Source of the DNA: G963422745 sp965214285 | GTDB lineage: Bacteria; Actinomycetota; Acidimicrobiia; Acidimicrobiales; Aldehydirespiratoraceae | Length of the DNA: 64,000 nt | Assembly: GCA_965214285.1 (NCBI GenBank) | Contig: OZ243946.1 | Span: 434,001-498,000 of the forward strand | Reading direction: 5' to 3' | The notes under the pieces: generated by a model | What the model was told of the DNA's origin: nothing | Database searches by the model: none | What the model saw: only the letters and a program-made list of their open reading frames with translations | Part shown: positions 61,538-64,000 of the stretch, one piece after another | Numbering within the stretch: position 1 is the first letter of the stretch | Layout: every line of letters begins with the position of its first letter | Translations under genes and position numbers: made by a program

Positions 61538-62874
61538 TCTCGACCTTCTTCGACGTCGTCGCCGGCGTGCTGGCCTTCTTCTACGGGCTGGTGCCGTCGT
61601 ACGGCTTTGCCGTGGCCGGCCTCACGCTCACCGTGATGGTGGTGGTCACGCCGCTCACCCTCAAGAGCACCCGCTCGATGCTGGAGCTGCAGCGGCTGCA
61701 GCCCGAGCTCAAGGCGATCCAGAACCGCCACAAGGGCAGTGGCGACCGCCAGGCGATGAACGAAGAGATGATGGAGTTCTACAAGGGGCACGGCATCAGC
61801 CCGCTCGGCGGCTGCCTGCCCCTGCTGGTGCAGCTCCCCGTGTTCCTGGTGCTGTTCCGCGTGGTCCAGGGCATCACCCGGCGTGTCAGCGGCGTGGGCA
61901 GCCAGCTCGGCTGGACCAGCGGGCGCATCGGCAGCGGTGGCCCCAGAGACGTGAGTCCACTGGCTGGTCACGAACGTCCGTTTGATCCGTCGAATTTGTC
62001 GGCCGACAGCGAGATGTACCGGGATCTCACAGGCGAGGGCCTGCCCTTCGACGAGCGTCCCACGGAGATGGTGTCGATCGGCATGGACCTGTCCCGCTCG
62101 ATGCAGAACGTGCTCAGCGACGGCTTCGTGGCGACGTTCCCCTACCTGGTGCTGATCGTGATCGTGTTGATCTCGAGCCTCTATCAGCAGCGCCAGATCA
62201 GGGGCCGCAACAAGGGCGTGCCGATCAACCCGCAGCAGGAGATGATCATGAAGATCATCCCCTACATGCTGCCGGTCTTCAGCTTCACGATGCCCGCCGC
62301 GCTCGTGGTGTACTTCGTGATCAGCAACGTCTACCGGATCGGCCAGCAGGGCTACATCACGCACTCGCTCTACAAGGGCGACGAGAGCCTCGGTGCCCAG
62401 GCGGCGCGTTCTCGCGACAAGGCCCGCGACGCGGCCGAAGGCGGCGATCAGCCCGCAGGCAAGGGCATCACGCCCAAGAAGGGCCAGCCCACGCCGCGGC
62501 GCGACGGGGCCAAGCCACGCGCCAAGGCCCCCGCACCGCGCCGTTCGCGCTCAGCGAGGTCGAGTGCCAGGTCGGGCGCGGCTGCCAACTCCAAGGGCCG
62601 AGCCAAGCCCGGCGGCTCCGGCAGCACCCGGAACAAGACCCAGGGCGCCGGGTCGAGCTCCAAGGGCAGCGCCGGCAGCAAGTCAGCCGACAAGGCCGGC
62701 GCCAAGTCAGGTGCCAAGTCAGGCTCGAAGTCGGCCGGCAAGCCCGCAGGCGACAGCGCTGGGCCCACGGGCGCCGGGCGCACCGGCAACGCGCCCAGCC
62801 GTTTCCACAGCGCATCGGGGGCCGCCGGCAGCAGAGCGGGCAAGCCCAAGAGCAAACAGAAGAAGAGACGATGA
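61534..62874 (+). CDS. yidC: Membrane protein insertase YidC
   Basis: A 446-residue insertase. Five membrane segments are visible; the first cytoplasmic loop (ELQRLQPELKAIQNRHKGSGDRQ) and GISPLGGCLPLLVQLPVFLVLF are diagnostic, followed by IMKIIPYMLPVFSF and MPAALVVYFVISN. The C-terminal 130 residues form a long Lys/Ser/Gly/Ala-rich tail (for example DKAGAKSGAKSGSKSAGKP), likely ribosome-contacting. GTG start overlapping the yidD stop. Confidence 0.93.
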   Translation: MISTFFDVVAGVLAFFYGLVPSYGFAVAGLTLTVMVVVTPLTLKSTRSMLELQRLQPELKAIQNRHKGSGDRQAMNEEMMEFYKGHGISPLGGCLPLLVQLPVFLVLFRVVQGITRRVSGVGSQLGWTSGRIGSGGPRDVSPLAGHERPFDPSNLSADSEMYRDLTGEGLPFDERPTEMVSIGMDLSRSMQNVLSDGFVATFPYLVLIVIVLISSLYQQRQIRGRNKGVPINPQQEMIMKIIPYMLPVFSFTMPAALVVYFVISNVYRIGQQGYITHSLYKGDESLGAQAARSRDKARDAAEGGDQPAGKGITPKKGQPTPRRDGAKPRAKAPAPRRSRSARSSARSGAAANSKGRAKPGGSGSTRNKTQGAGSSSKGSAGSKSADKAGAKSGAKSGSKSAGKPAGDSAGPTGAGRTGNAPSRFHSASGAAGSRAGKPKSKQKKRR

Positions 62875-62934
62875 ACTCGACGGCGCCCCGTTCTGTGGCG
62901 GGAGACGACCGGCGGCTTCACACAAGGAGTATTC

Positions 62935-63918
62935 ATGGAATGGGTAGAGACCACAGCGGACACGATCGAGCAGGCCAAGGAGCGAGCGCTCGACCAGCTC
63001 GGAGTTCACCCCGACGATGCAGAGTTCGAGCTCCTCAATGACGCACGGACCGGGCTGTTCGGCCGCATCAAGGACCCCGCACGAGTACGGGCCAGGGTCC
63101 GGCCGCGGGCGCCGAGGGCCAAGAACGACCGGCGCCACAAGAAAGCCAAGCGGGGCACAGGCGCCAAGCAGTCGGGGCGAAAGGGCCGGGGCCGATCCGC
63201 AGAGTCAGCCCGCAACGACAAGAACGGCAATGCCGACAAGGCCAAGGCAGGCGCAGGCAAGCCCAAGGCCGCGCAGGGCAAGGCAGCCGGCAAGGGCGAC
63301 ACAGCCCAGAGCGGCAAGGCAGGCAGAGACCAGTCCAGGAAGCGCTCCGACAGCCGGGCAGCAAACGCCCGAGACCACAGCAGAACCAACAATGAGCGGA
63401 GTCGAGCAGTGAGCAACACCGAAGCAAGCGACCAGCCGGCGATGTCGCTGGAGGACCAGGCCGACGTGGCCCAGAGTTTCGTGGAGGGCCTCGCTGAGCG
63501 CTTCGGCGCCTCGGTCGAGTGCTCGCGTACCTACGTCGAGGAGAACGAGATCCGCATAACCGTGCTCGGCGACGACCTGGGCCGCATGGTCGGGCGGGGC
63601 GGCACCACGGCACGAGCAATCGACGACCTGACGCGGACCGTGCTGCAGCGCCGGGCCGGGAGCAGCCGTGGCGGCTGGGTCCGGGTGGACGTCGGCGGCG
63701 TGCGGGCGCGCAGGGTGGAGTTCCTGGCGAAGTTCTGCCGAGAGCAGGCTCAGGCAGTGCGCGACACGGGCGTGGCCCGTGTGCTGGAGCCCATGGGCGC
63801 AGCCGACCGCAAGGTCGTGCACGACACGGTGGCCACAGAGGACGGCGTCTCCTCGGCATCCGAAGGCGAGGACCCGTCCCGCCGTGTGGTGATCCTGCCT
63901 GCCCGGGATGACGCCTGA
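62935..63918 (+). CDS. jag: Jag/KhpB RNA-binding protein
   Basis: A 327-residue protein. The N-terminal Jag domain (WVETTADTIEQAKERALDQL, LFGRIKDPARV) is followed by a long Lys/Gly/Ala-rich linker (about 60-165), a KH domain (VLGDDLGRMVGRGGTTARAID) and an R3H domain (GVRARRVEFLAKFCREQAQ, then the R-x3-H-like region DRKVVHDTV). It binds RNA with KhpA and regulates cell elongation in other bacteria. The linker is unusually long. The ATG has an aaggag site. Confidence 0.9.
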   Translation: MEWVETTADTIEQAKERALDQLGVHPDDAEFELLNDARTGLFGRIKDPARVRARVRPRAPRAKNDRRHKKAKRGTGAKQSGRKGRGRSAESARNDKNGNADKAKAGAGKPKAAQGKAAGKGDTAQSGKAGRDQSRKRSDSRAANARDHSRTNNERSRAVSNTEASDQPAMSLEDQADVAQSFVEGLAERFGASVECSRTYVEENEIRITVLGDDLGRMVGRGGTTARAIDDLTRTVLQRRAGSSRGGWVRVDVGGVRARRVEFLAKFCREQAQAVRDTGVARVLEPMGAADRKVVHDTVATEDGVSSASEGEDPSRRVVILPARDDA

Positions 63919-64000
63919 GCTGACCCCTGACGCGGCGGCCAGACTCGATGCAGCCTGGCAACCAGCGCGCCGCAGCGGCGCTCTGGGGCCGGCGTCGGTC
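63908..64000 (+). CDS. rsmG: 16S rRNA methyltransferase RsmG, N-terminal fragment
   Basis: The frame starts at an ATG overlapping the jag stop and runs beyond the window. The 31 visible residues (LTPDAAARLDAAWQPAR and SGALGPASV) match the beginning of RsmG, and rsmG is the gene normally found after jag. It would make m7G527 of 16S rRNA. Confidence 0.7.
   Translation, partial: MTPELTPDAAARLDAAWQPARRSGALGPASV

Overview
The window is a contiguous piece of a high-GC chromosome that ends at a replication origin. The right-hand 14 kb holds gyrA-gyrB-dciA-recF-dnaN-oriC-dnaA (all minus strand) and then rpmH-rnpA-yidD-yidC-jag-rsmG (plus strand). Together with the FHA-FHA-PP2C-SEDS-PBP cluster, a 13E12-type HNH protein, an acyl-CoA carboxylase epsilon subunit, LigC and a DUF5990 protein, this points to an actinobacterium. 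Acidimicrobiia is my best guess, but that is an inference from gene content and GC, not from a marker-gene tree.

Layout. 0-9.7 kb: accessory and housekeeping genes, with two toxin-antitoxin style pairs (MNT with a broken HEPN; DUF433 with a DUF5615 PIN) and an HNH endonuclease preceded by two decayed copies of its own 5' end. 9.8-15.7 kb: carboxyltransferase plus epsilon subunit, tadA, lspA, a hydrolase, and a striking set of tandem repeats (27, 127, 52, 50 and 47 bp units). 15.9-28.1 kb: a methylated-amine and C1-assimilation locus containing a divergent Amt transporter followed by three tiny membrane proteins, TMAO demethylase (tdm), malate-CoA ligase (mtkA, mtkB), malyl-CoA lyase (mcl), a serine-glyoxylate type aminotransferase, trimethylamine monooxygenase (tmm) and a DAO-family oxidase. 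28.2-34.1 kb: an accessory island with an AAA/DUF4143 ATPase behind a 4 x 23-bp repeat array, a DNA methyltransferase remnant, about 1 kb of non-coding low-complexity DNA, a lipoprotein, a secreted orphan and a 5'-truncated metallophosphoesterase. 35.6-42.2 kb: a second C1 operon, gmaS-mgsA-mgsB-mgsC-(orphan 155 aa)-FAD oxidoreductase, which is the N-methylglutamate pathway. 42.6-50.6 kb: a PhyH dioxygenase, tRNA-Leu(CAG), the cell-wall/phosphosignalling cluster and a VapBC-like pair with a frameshifted toxin. 50.6-64 kb: TadE-like protein and the origin region.

How the genes fit together. Tmm would oxidise trimethylamine to TMAO, Tdm would split TMAO to dimethylamine and formaldehyde, GmaS would ligate monomethylamine to glutamate, MgsABC would convert gamma-glutamylmethylamide to N-methylglutamate, and the FAD oxidoreductase would demethylate it. 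Mcl, MtkAB and the aminotransferase are serine-cycle enzymes that would allow assimilation of the released C1. The dimethylamine monooxygenase (dmm) genes and the usual four-subunit N-methylglutamate dehydrogenase are not visible here, so they are either elsewhere or replaced. The combination in an apparent actinobacterium, with several unrecognised small proteins embedded in both operons, is the most interesting content of the window.

A second theme is recent tandem duplication. In four places (upstream of the HNH gene, between lspA and tadA, before mgsC, and in several protein N-termini) short duplications have created new small reading frames or low-complexity tails.
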